DNA from: an uncultured Pseudomonadota bacterium
GTDB taxonomy: Bacteria > Pseudomonadota > Gammaproteobacteria > Methylococcales > Methylomonadaceae
Direction of reading: 5' to 3'
Assembly (NCBI GenBank): GCA_903834465.1
Contig: CAILJB010000126.1
Coordinates: 1 to 39,892 of the forward strand
Length of the DNA stretch: 39,892 nucleotides
In this document: piece by piece, positions 16,683 through 25,800 of the stretch
Numbering within the stretch: the first letter of the stretch is position 1
Layout: every line of letters starts with the position of its first letter
Notes under the pieces: model-generated
Database searches by the model: none
What the model was told of the DNA's origin: nothing
Seen by the model: only the letters and a program-made list of their open reading frames with translations
Position numbers and translations under genes: made by a program

Positions 16683-16777
16683 CCCTTGGAGTTTTTAGAT
16701 TTTCAATATGAAGGTTGAGTGGCTTCTCAGCCCACATATCACCTCATATTTAAATCAATGGCAATGACTTGTAGAGT

Positions 16778-18367
16778 TTATCTCAACAATGTCATAACTG
16801 TTTGACCGGATTGATTTGCTTGCGCGAGCATCGCTGTTCCGGCTTGTTGTAAAATTTGCGACCGACTTAAATTTGCTGTTTCTTGAGCAAAATCTGCATC
16901 CATAATGCGTGATTTCGCGGCAGATTGATTTTCAATACCGTTTTGCAAATTAGAAATGGTGGTTGTAAAACGGTTTTGTGTTGAACCTAAATTAGAACGT
17001 TCGGTATCAATACTTGCAATCGCATTATCAATTGCGTTAATCGATGACAAAGCATAATCAGTACCAACATGATCAACAGCCATTGATGAATCCGCGACCA
17101 ATTTACTGTTGTTAATGAATGAAAGTTTATCGGTATCATTAGCTGTTTGGGTTTTAGTTGGATCATTAACGTAAGAGGCAGCGACGATGGCTTTCGATAC
17201 TTCCAACGTTGCCAATGCTTTTTGAGCATTTCTATCTGCACCAAATGTTCCTGGGGCGTAGCCAGCAACAGCTGTATTTAACGCATTTGTTGACTGTCCG
17301 GTTGAATCGACGACACTTAAATTATCACCCGTCAATGTATTCATCGTGGTTGCTAAAACGTTTTGACCCGCAGACGCTACATCAGCATTAGCCGCTGCCG
17401 CTAGTTGGTTTGCAGTGGTCATCAATGAGGCAGCTTGCGCGGCATCTGTCGAGGTCGCCGCTTGTAGTGTCGCGTCAGTGCTAGCAATGGCTGTTGCCGC
17501 CGCTACACTAGCACCATTTGCCGCTGTCACAGAATTTAAAAATGCGTCAGGAACAAGTAAATTTGCTTTATTCGCAACACTTGTTGCTAGAATATTTGTC
17601 GATGATGCAGAAATCGCATTTGCCGCTGCAACATTTGCAAGTGAGGCGGCTTTTGCTAATGCGACATCGTTTGGCGATGCTGCCGCTAATTTCGCTGCAA
17701 CAACAGCGGCGTTAGCCAATTTTCCGGCATCATTCGCCGCTTTTAACTGTGGATCATTTGCCGCTGCCGCTGCACTATTTGTTACTGTTGAAGCCAATGT
17801 TGCATCAACAGGTTCACCGTTTGGATATAAAGTGGTTTGGGTAACAGGTGTTAATAATGAACTCATGTTAGAAATGGCAACACTAATTTGACTATTTGTA
17901 TCCGTCGTTGCACCAACTTGAATATCTAAACCGCCGGCTAAATCGCCATTAAGAATTTTTTTGCCGTTAAATTCGCTACTTCCAACAACACGCACTAATT
18001 CTTCGTTTAAGGCTTTGAATTCTGTTTGCATTTTTGCACGATCAGAAGCAGAAACACCTGCTGTACTAGACGCTTGAACTGACAAGTCACGCATCCGTTG
18101 CAGAGTATCGGTTAATGAACCTAACGCACCCTCTGCTGTTTGAGTCAATGAAATACCATCATTTGCATTTCTTGTCGCAACAGTCATACCATTGATTTGC
18201 GAAGTCATACGATCTGCAATGGCTAATCCCGCTGCATCGTCTTTTGCCGAATTGACACGCAAACCTGAGGATAATCGTTGCATAGCGGTAGCTTGTGCTG
18301 TAGCTGAACCGCTTAAATTACGTTGTCCGTTAATTGAACCTAAGTTTGTATTGATTATGAGCGACAT
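16778..18367 (-). CDS. fliC: flagellin (paralogue 3)
   Basis: 529-residue flagellin beginning MSLIINTNLGSINGQRNL, with MQRLSSGLRVNSAKDDAAG, LQRMRDLSVQASSTAGVS and the canonical C-terminus ending SGQTVMTLLR. The Ala-rich centre aligns with paralogues 1 and 2. GGAGG lies five bases before ATG 18367. It has its own strong terminator (16645-16682), so it is an independent transcript. Upstream, a poor sigma-28-like arrangement overlaps a perfect inverted repeat (18462-18477). Multiple flagellins are common in polar flagellates, where one is often the structural majority subunit and the others proximal or minor. Confidence 0.95.
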   Translation of the reverse strand: MSLIINTNLGSINGQRNLSGSATAQATAMQRLSSGLRVNSAKDDAAGLAIADRMTSQINGMTVATRNANDGISLTQTAEGALGSLTDTLQRMRDLSVQASSTAGVSASDRAKMQTEFKALNEELVRVVGSSEFNGKKILNGDLAGGLDIQVGATTDTNSQISVAISNMSSLLTPVTQTTLYPNGEPVDATLASTVTNSAAAAANDPQLKAANDAGKLANAAVVAAKLAAASPNDVALAKAASLANVAAANAISASSTNILATSVANKANLLVPDAFLNSVTAANGASVAAATAIASTDATLQAATSTDAAQAASLMTTANQLAAAANADVASAGQNVLATTMNTLTGDNLSVVDSTGQSTNALNTAVAGYAPGTFGADRNAQKALATLEVSKAIVAASYVNDPTKTQTANDTDKLSFINNSKLVADSSMAVDHVGTDYALSSINAIDNAIASIDTERSNLGSTQNRFTTTISNLQNGIENQSAAKSRIMDADFAQETANLSRSQILQQAGTAMLAQANQSGQTVMTLLR

Positions 18368-18455
18368 GTTGCCTCCAAAAAGTTTTTAAAAAGTAAGTAC
18401 CCTAAATAAAAAGCGTGCGAGCGTCTCAATGCTGTCAAAATGTGCCAAAATGTTT

Positions 18456-18483
18456 TTATCAATTGTCGCGTGACAATCTTTTT
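18456..18483 (-). promoter_or_regulatory. possible sigma-28-like promoter with internal operator, flagellin 3
   Basis: On the minus strand TAAA (18483-18480), a 16-base spacer and ATTGATAA (18463-18456) only partly match FliA consensus (GATAA is kept, GCC is not). A perfect inverted repeat ATTGTC-GCGT-GACAAT (18462-18477) occupies the spacer and could be an operator. The rest of the 333-base gap 18368-18700 shows nothing further that I can defend, and no clear recC promoter. Confidence 0.3.
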
Positions 18484-18700
18484 AATTAGCCGTTCATTTT
18501 TGAACAAAAAACGCTAGTGCGACGCTAAAAAATTGTTGCGAAAAACCAGTTGCCAATACATAAGCATAATAAAGACCAATTATTTTAAAATATAAATTTA
18601 ACAATTAGTTATACTAATAAAATTATAAAAATGCCAATCAATTGACGGTCAAACATGACTAAAAATTTGAATCTTTCACTTATATTTTTGACCTTACCCT

Positions 18701-21700
18701 ATGTTTGTTTTACACAGCTCAAATAAAACCGAAAATTTAGTAACGCAACTGAGCGTTGTGATTGAAACCTTGCCGCTGAGTTCACCACTAAGCAAAGAAG
18801 TGTTTTTAATTCAAAGCCAAGGCATGGAACGGTGGTTGTCGCAGCAATTAGCGCAACAATTTCAGGTGTGGGCGAATTACGAGTTTTTATTTCCGGCGAA
18901 ATTTTTTAGCACCGTCGCGCAACGTTTAGACAGTCGTTTAACGGATGCCGCGTTTGACCGCCATAAAATGATATGGCGCATTGAAAGTGTTTTACGCGAA
19001 TTGACCGACGAGGATTTTTTGCCATTGCAATATTATTTATCTGGTGACAATTCCGAATTAAAACGTTATCAACTCGCTCAAGAATTAGCGCAACTTTTTG
19101 ACCAATATCAAATGATGCGCCCTGATTTACTCGCGGCGTGGCAGGAAAATAAATTGCTTTACGACACGCCTGCAGAACGTTGGCAAAAAGCCTTGTGGCG
19201 CAACATTACCGCGCAAATTGGCTTTCAACATCGTGGCGCGTTGTGGCAAAAAGTGATTGATAAATTATTGGAAACAGACGACGGTTTTTACGCCAACAAA
19301 TTGCCTGAACGTGTGATTGTGTTTGGGATTAACACGATGCCGCCATTATTTCTGGCGTTTTTACACGGACTGTCAAAACATTGTCAGTTACATTTATTTT
19401 TGCTCAATCCGTCGCAAGATTATTGGGCGGATATTCCCAGCAAACGCACGCGCTTAAAACAAACGCCCGACTCTCATCCGTTACTTTCGTCGTTAGGGCA
19501 ACAGGGACGCGAATTTCAAGCCTTATTGCTCGAACAGAATTTGGATATTGATTTAGATTTGGATACGTTTGAACAGGCAGAAGGCGTGACAAATTTGCAG
19601 CATTTGCAAAATGACTTGTTAAATAATGAAGTACATTCCCCTGACTTAGCTCCCCCCTTTGAAGGGGGGCGGGGGGGATGTGCTTTAGACGATTCCATTC
19701 AAGTTCACGCTTGCCATTCTCGAATGCGTGAAGTTGAAGTATTAAAAAATCAGCTCATTCACGCACTTGAACACGACGAAAGTTTGGAATTGCGCGACAT
19801 TGTGGTGATGGCACCTGATATTCAAAATTACGAGCCGTTTATTTCAGCGGTTTTTGATGATATTCACCACACGATTGCCGATAGAAGTTTACGTTTGAGT
19901 AATCACGCGCTAGATATTTTTATTCGCTTTTTGCATTTATCACAAAGTCGTTTTGGTTGGCAAAGCGTGTTGGATTTACTCATGCAACCGATGGTGCATA
20001 CCCGTTTTGATTTATCCGAAACGGATTTGGCGTTAATTCATCATTGGGTTTCGGATACGCAAGTGCGTTGGGGAAAATCGGGCGAACACAAAGCCGAATT
20101 AGATTTGCCTAATTTGGATGCAAATACTTGGCAAGCCATGTTAAACCGTTTATTTATGGGCTATGCCATCGGCAATGACGATGATTTTGTGCAAGATATT
20201 TTGCCTTATCCGCATATCGAAGGTTCTAGCGCGTTGGCTTTAGGTGGATTGCATGATTTCTTAAAATTACTTTTTGATGCCAGCACCGCATTTAAAACCG
20301 CTAAATCGCTGAATGCGTGGCGAAACTGTCTTTACGATTACGCTGAAACGTTATTGAGCAATGCAGAAGGTTTAGAACGCCAACAAGTCAATGAATTACT
20401 CGACGAATTACCTGACCAATTAAATCATTTAGCCGATGCAACAGTTGCGTTGCAAGTCATTATCAGTTGGTTAGAAAGTCGCGTCGAAGAACGTAAATCT
20501 GCCAACGGTTTTTTGCGTGGTCAATTGACGTTTTGTTCAATGCTGCCGATGCGTTCGATTCCGTTCAAAATTATTGCATTACTCGGTATGAACGACGGTG
20601 AATTTCCCAAAATAGACCGTCCGCCGACCTTTGATTTAATCGCGCAATATTTCCGCAAAGGCGATCGCTCACGTCGAAATGATGACCGCTATCAGTTTTT
20701 AGAAATTTTATTATCCACGCGCCAACAATTGATTTTGACGTATCTTGGGCAATCGTTAAATCACAATGAAAAAATCCCACCATCTGTGATTATCAGCGAA
20801 TTACTTGACGTGTTAAGCGAATCGTATTCGCTTAAAGATTTAACCATTTTTCATCCGTTGCATGGTTTTAGTCGGCGTTATTTTGACGGTTCAAATCCAA
20901 AATTGGTCAATTATTCATCCCGTGATTACGACACTGCACAAGCGTTAAGTTCGCCCAAGTCGCCAACTGAACAATGGTGGCAAGGCGCATTAACTCCTAC
21001 AGTTGAATCCATTATTGAATTGAGTGATGTGTTTGATTTTTTCCGTCATCCACAAAAACATTTTCTGCGTCGCCAACTCGCCGTGCGTCTTAAAACGTTA
21101 GATAGTGTAATTGAAGAACGTGAACCATTTCGGATTGAAAAATTGGAAAAATACAAAGTCCAACACGATTGGCTACAAAAACATTTGCAAGGTGAGACGA
21201 TTTCGGTAACTCGTTTAAAAGCCGAAGGTTTATGGCTTTCAGGAATTTTAGGGGATTTGGAATTTGAGCGACAAGGCGCAAACATTTCGGAATTTGCCGC
21301 CAAAATCAATGCAAAAAATTTGGGCGAACGCATTGAAGACGTAGTAATTGATTTGCATGTGGACGGTTATCGATTGGTCGGAAAATTGGCGCACTGTTAT
21401 GAAAATGGTGGACTTTATTATCGTTACACCAGCTTGAAAGGCAAAGATTTTATGAGCGCGTTGCTACATCATTTGGTGATAAACCAAGTGCAATCTCAAT
21501 CGACGTATTTGTTTAGCTATGATGCGAAAGAACCTAAGTTAAACGAGCTAGTTTTTTTACCTGTTTATGCGACAAGTGAGTTATTACACTATTTACTCGA
21601 TATTTACCGTAATGGGCTGCAACATCCCGAAGCCTTTTTTACCGAAGCGACATTTGCGTATTTGAAACAATCGTGGAAATTAGCGGCGGATAATCGAGCG

Positions 21701-21880
21701 AAAATTCCCGCTATTCAAACAGCGCGTTATGCGTTAATCAATGCACTTGAGCAAGATTTTGAACCGGAAATTAAACGTCTATTGAATGATGAGGCGGCAA
21801 TTGAACGGGTTTTGAATGACGATTTTGAGCGACAATGTGAACAATTTTTACCGTTATGGAATGCGTTGGTGAGCGAATGA
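18701..21880 (+). CDS. recC: RecBCD exonuclease V subunit gamma (RecC)
   Basis: 1059 aa, close to E. coli RecC (1122). RecC lacks catalytic activity itself; it splits the duplex and recognises Chi in the RecBCD recombination nuclease. Visible segments include the start MFVLHSSNKTENL, IQSQGMERWLSQQLAQQF (about residues 33-50), the ALWQ-type helicase-like core, CHSRMREVEVLKNQLIHAL after residue ~335, and FCSMLPMRSIPFKIIALLGM near 605-625. ATG 18701 has no clear ribosome site. recB and recD are not adjacent here. Residues about 311-328 (SPDLAPPFEGGRGG) are encoded by a palindromic repeat, unlike the surrounding protein. It overlaps the next gene by ATGA. Confidence 0.95.
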   Translation: MFVLHSSNKTENLVTQLSVVIETLPLSSPLSKEVFLIQSQGMERWLSQQLAQQFQVWANYEFLFPAKFFSTVAQRLDSRLTDAAFDRHKMIWRIESVLRELTDEDFLPLQYYLSGDNSELKRYQLAQELAQLFDQYQMMRPDLLAAWQENKLLYDTPAERWQKALWRNITAQIGFQHRGALWQKVIDKLLETDDGFYANKLPERVIVFGINTMPPLFLAFLHGLSKHCQLHLFLLNPSQDYWADIPSKRTRLKQTPDSHPLLSSLGQQGREFQALLLEQNLDIDLDLDTFEQAEGVTNLQHLQNDLLNNEVHSPDLAPPFEGGRGGCALDDSIQVHACHSRMREVEVLKNQLIHALEHDESLELRDIVVMAPDIQNYEPFISAVFDDIHHTIADRSLRLSNHALDIFIRFLHLSQSRFGWQSVLDLLMQPMVHTRFDLSETDLALIHHWVSDTQVRWGKSGEHKAELDLPNLDANTWQAMLNRLFMGYAIGNDDDFVQDILPYPHIEGSSALALGGLHDFLKLLFDASTAFKTAKSLNAWRNCLYDYAETLLSNAEGLERQQVNELLDELPDQLNHLADATVALQVIISWLESRVEERKSANGFLRGQLTFCSMLPMRSIPFKIIALLGMNDGEFPKIDRPPTFDLIAQYFRKGDRSRRNDDRYQFLEILLSTRQQLILTYLGQSLNHNEKIPPSVIISELLDVLSESYSLKDLTIFHPLHGFSRRYFDGSNPKLVNYSSRDYDTAQALSSPKSPTEQWWQGALTPTVESIIELSDVFDFFRHPQKHFLRRQLAVRLKTLDSVIEEREPFRIEKLEKYKVQHDWLQKHLQGETISVTRLKAEGLWLSGILGDLEFERQGANISEFAAKINAKNLGERIEDVVIDLHVDGYRLVGKLAHCYENGGLYYRYTSLKGKDFMSALLHHLVINQVQSQSTYLFSYDAKEPKLNELVFLPVYATSELLHYLLDIYRNGLQHPEAFFTEATFAYLKQSWKLAADNRAKIPAIQTARYALINALEQDFEPEIKRLLNDEAAIERVLNDDFERQCEQFLPLWNALVSE
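19633..19681. repeat. palindromic repeat element inside recC
   Basis: A strong palindrome with core CCCCCCTT (19652-19659) / AAGGGGGG (19662-19669) separated by TG, a second G-run at 19671-19677, and outer arms ACAT (19633-19636) / ATGT (19678-19681). Such extreme C- and G-runs occur nowhere else in this AT-rich gene. It is read through in frame, giving SPDLAPPFEGGRGG. It resembles C-rich/G-rich palindromic elements dispersed in cyanobacterial and sulfur-bacterial genomes (from memory, untested). Confidence 0.7.
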
Positions 21881-22737
21881 AAGTTTTAATTTTTGAATAC
21901 ATTACCGGTGGCGGTTGTAATTCCAAAGAATTGCCCGAAAGTTTAGCCAGTGAAGGGCGAATGATGGTGGATGCACTGTTGGCTAACTTTGCAAAATTAC
22001 CTGATATTAAAGTGGTTGTAATGGGATTTGCGTTAGAAACGGAATTTCAACAATTAGTTGAAACAGTGGATGCCGTATGGGTCATTGCACCCGAATCTAA
22101 TGGCATTTTGGAACGTTTTTGCCGCTACGTTGAACAAGCGGGCAAACATTTACTTACTTCACCCGCCAAAGCTGTTGCATTAGCGGCAAATAAATTAACG
22201 ACTTTTCAGATTTTACATGCCGCGCAAATTCAAACTGTACCGACAGCAATTTTTAATCCTGCGTTGCCTTACGATGTAACGAAAGAATGGATTATTAAAC
22301 CCATTGACGGCGTGGGCGCAGAAAATACTTATTTGCTTACGTCCGAAAAAGACTGGTCTGCCCTACCCGCGTTTAAAAATCCCTGCATTATTCAACCGCA
22401 TTTATACGGCGATAAAACCAGTTTGTCGTGTGTATTTAAAAACGGTCAGGCGCGATTGTTGTGTGTAAATTTGCAGATTTTTGAAATCAAAAATCAACGC
22501 TATGCGTTGCAAACTATCGAAGTAAATTACAAATCCGACGATGGTCGTTATCAAAAACTTGCGTCTCAAATCGCACAGGCATTTCCTGATTTATTTGGTT
22601 ATGTCGGCATTGATTTGATTGAAACTGACGATGCTTGTTTTGTTCTTGAAATCAATCCGCGTTTAACGACTTCATTTGTGGGCATTGAAAAAGCGTTAGA
22701 TTTAAACGTGGCGGAATTAGTTTTGAAATTACTTTAA
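21877..22737 (+). CDS. ATP-grasp ligase, MfnD-like (tyramine-glutamate ligase family)
   Basis: 286-residue ATP-grasp protein. The N-terminus MKVLIFEYITGGG and the LPESLASEGRMMVDALLANF segment strongly recall MfnD (tyramine:L-glutamate ligase of methanofuran synthesis) and its homologues in bacteria with methanopterin-linked C1 metabolism. ATP-grasp landmarks follow: NKLTTFQIL, EWIIKPIDGVGAENTYLL (the ATP-lid lysine strand), CIIQPHLYGDKTSLSCVF, and the metal-binding FVLEINPRLTTSF. It starts within the recC stop (ATGA), so its translation is coupled to recC. A role in methylofuran-type cofactor synthesis is inference; other peptide-ligase functions are possible. Confidence 0.8.
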   Translation: MKVLIFEYITGGGCNSKELPESLASEGRMMVDALLANFAKLPDIKVVVMGFALETEFQQLVETVDAVWVIAPESNGILERFCRYVEQAGKHLLTSPAKAVALAANKLTTFQILHAAQIQTVPTAIFNPALPYDVTKEWIIKPIDGVGAENTYLLTSEKDWSALPAFKNPCIIQPHLYGDKTSLSCVFKNGQARLLCVNLQIFEIKNQRYALQTIEVNYKSDDGRYQKLASQIAQAFPDLFGYVGIDLIETDDACFVLEINPRLTTSFVGIEKALDLNVAELVLKLL

Positions 22738-22831
22738 AAATTACGGCTTGTGCTAGCAAACCGTTCAAGAGTGATTGGTAGAATCCGTTATACTGATATT
22801 TTTATAGATTTAAAAAATTATTTAAAACCGA

Positions 22832-25800
22832 ATGATTACAGAAACCACGTTCAAACAATTACTACACGCGCTTAATTTCACAGCACAAAGCAACAAAAAA
22901 TTTAGCAAAATTTTTGCGAATGGTACAAATTTAGCGGTCGATTTTGAAAATAAAAAACTGATTTATCCCAATGGATTGAAAATCAACGAACAGCAAACCT
23001 GCAATTTTTCAGCAAGTGAGAATTTTGTGGTGTTTGAATGCGTTCATCGATTGCTTGAAAAAGGCTATGCACCTGAATCGATTGAACTTGAACCAAAATG
23101 GAAACTCGGACGTGGTGCAAGCGGTGGACGTGCGGATATTTTGGTTAAGAATTTACAGAATAATCCGCTGTTAATTGTCGAATGCAAAACGGCGGGCAAA
23201 GAATTTGATAAAGCATGGAAAGCGACCGAATTCGATGGCGACCAGCTTTTTAGTTACGCACAACAAATTCCAGCTACGCAATTCTTGTGTTTATACACAT
23301 CCGATTTCACGACTGAATTAACGTACATTTCGCACATCATTCCACACCGCGATAATGAAAAAATTCTAGCCGATGATAACAATTTAAAAAGTTTCAAAGA
23401 CGCTCAAAGTGTCAAAGAACGTTACGCCGTTTGGCGCGACACTTACAAACTCGAATTTACACGACAAGGTATTTTTGAAAATAACATTGCCACTTACACC
23501 ATCGGCAAAGACAAATACCAACTTGATGATTTAAATCAAATTGATGGTCGTGATAAAGAAGGCAAATATCATCAATTTCGCACTATTTTACGCAAGCACA
23601 ACGTGGCGCGACGTGAAAATGCGTTTGAAGTGTTGGTGAATTTGTTTTTGTGCAAAATTGTTGATGAAACCGAGCATCCACGCGATTTACATTTTTATTG
23701 GAAAGGCATTGCGTATGACAGTTATTTTGAATTGGTTGATAGATTGCAAAGCCTTTACAAAATTGGCATGGAACGATTTTTAAATCAAGACATCATTTAT
23801 ATCAGTAATGACGAAATCGATAATGCTTTCTGGGCGTTCAAAAATGACAAAAACGCTACGAAACAAACCATCAAAAAACTTTTCACACAATTGAAATTCT
23901 ACAAAGGGTTGGATTTCGATTTTATCAAAGTTCACAACAAAGAGTTGTTCGAGAAAAACGCCAAAGTTTTAATTGAAATCGTGCAAATGTGGCAGGATTC
24001 ACGTTTGAAAACGCACGAGCAAAATCAATTTTTAGGCGATATGTTTGAATACTTTTTAGACAACGGTATCAAACAATCCGAAGGGCAATTTTTCACGCCG
24101 ATGCCGATTTGTCGTTTTATTTTGATGTCGTTGCCACTCGAAAATTTAATTAAAGAAAGCGAATATCCACCACACGTCATTGATTACGCCTGTGGAGCAG
24201 GACATTTCTTAAATGAATATGCCGCGCAAATTCGCCCGTTTGTTTCGCAACATAAAGACTCAACACCTTTAAACGATTTTTACAAAAAAATCGTTGGTAT
24301 CGAAAAAGAAGACCGTTTAGCCAAAGTCGCAAAAGTTTCTGCTTTTATGTACGGACAGGACGAAATTCAAATCATCGATGCTGACGCGCTGGCAAATCAC
24401 AAAAATATAAAACCTGACAGTTTTAATGTTTTAGTGGCTAATCCGCCGTTTGCGGTGGAAGGTTTTTTAGAAACACTCGATGAAAAAGACCGTGAAAATT
24501 ATGAATTGTTAAAAACAGTTTCAGATGTGATGAATAATCGTAATGTGCAATGCTTTTTCATTGAACGCGCCGTGCAATTACTCGCACCACACGGCATGGC
24601 AGCCATTATTGTTCCGTCATCCGTACTTTCAAATTCGGATGCTACGCACGTTGGCAGTCGTGAAATTCTGTTAAAACATTTCGATATTATTGCGCTAGTT
24701 GAATTAGGCTCTGGCACATTCGGCAAAACAGGAACACATACCGTTGTGTTATTTTTGCGACGCAAACATAAACAACCCACCGAAGCAGAGCAGTATTTGA
24801 ACCGCGTCAATGATTGGTTTGATAATTGGCAAGAAGAATTAAATTGTGAAGGTGGCGCGTATAAAGATATTCATTTTGTTAGAAATTATTGCCAACATAT
24901 CGGCATTTCATTTGACCATTATCAAACGCTTTTAAATGGCAAACCGTCTGCCGAATTACTCTCGCTTGAAATGTTTGTGGATTATCGAAAAGATTTTGAT
25001 AATTCGAGCGACATCACAAAATTGAAAACGCAAAAATTTTTCAAAGATTTCACACTTGAACAAAAACAAATTGAGCTTGAAAAACGTTTTTTAACGTATC
25101 TTCGCGCCATCGAAAAAGACAAACTCTTTTATTTCGCGTTGGCTTCTGAAAATCTGCAAAAAGTCTTAATTATCAAAAGTCCATCCGACAACAAAGAACA
25201 AAAAGCATTTTTAGGTTATGAATGGAGTGCGGCAAAAGGCAATGAAGGCATTAAATTAACCACCGATTCAAACGGCAACCATGTAACGCCGCTTTATGAC
25301 TTAACCAGCCGCAACAATCCCGAAAAAATTAACGCTTTAATCACGCAGAATTTTTTAGGTCAATTAACCGACATTCCCGAAGTGTTACAGCCTTTCGCAT
25401 CACTTACGAATTTAGTTGATATGCTTGATTTTTCTCGCAAGGATTTTGATAAAACGATTTCGTTGATGGATAAAAAAGCATTTGTAGAAATTGAATCGCG
25501 TTGGGATTTAATGAAGTTAGAAAATTTAATGACTATCGTTAGAGGAGCATCACCGCGACCAATAGACAAATTTTTAACTAATGATTTAAGTGGTATCAAT
25601 TGGATAAAAATAGGAGATGTTAAAGAAGGCGACAAGTACATTACGCAAACGGCAGAAAAAATAACACTAGAAGGTGCTGAAAAATCCCGATTTGTGAAAG
25701 AAGGTGATTTTATTCTGTCCAATTCAATGAGTTCAGGCAGACCGTATATTTTAAAAATTTCGGGTTGTATTCATGACGGCTGGTTACTATTAAGTCAATT

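Noticed and set aside
13945-17891. Long open frames on the plus strand opposite the three flagellins (up to ~158 aa)
   Set aside because: They mirror the Ala/Thr-rich codons of the flagellins on the other strand, lack ribosome sites and resemble no family. They are shadows.
18435-18456. Sigma-54 promoter for flagellin 3 (TTGGCAC on the minus strand)
   Set aside because: The -24 element looks good, but no GC lies at the required distance for the -12 element; the nearest GC is two bases too far.
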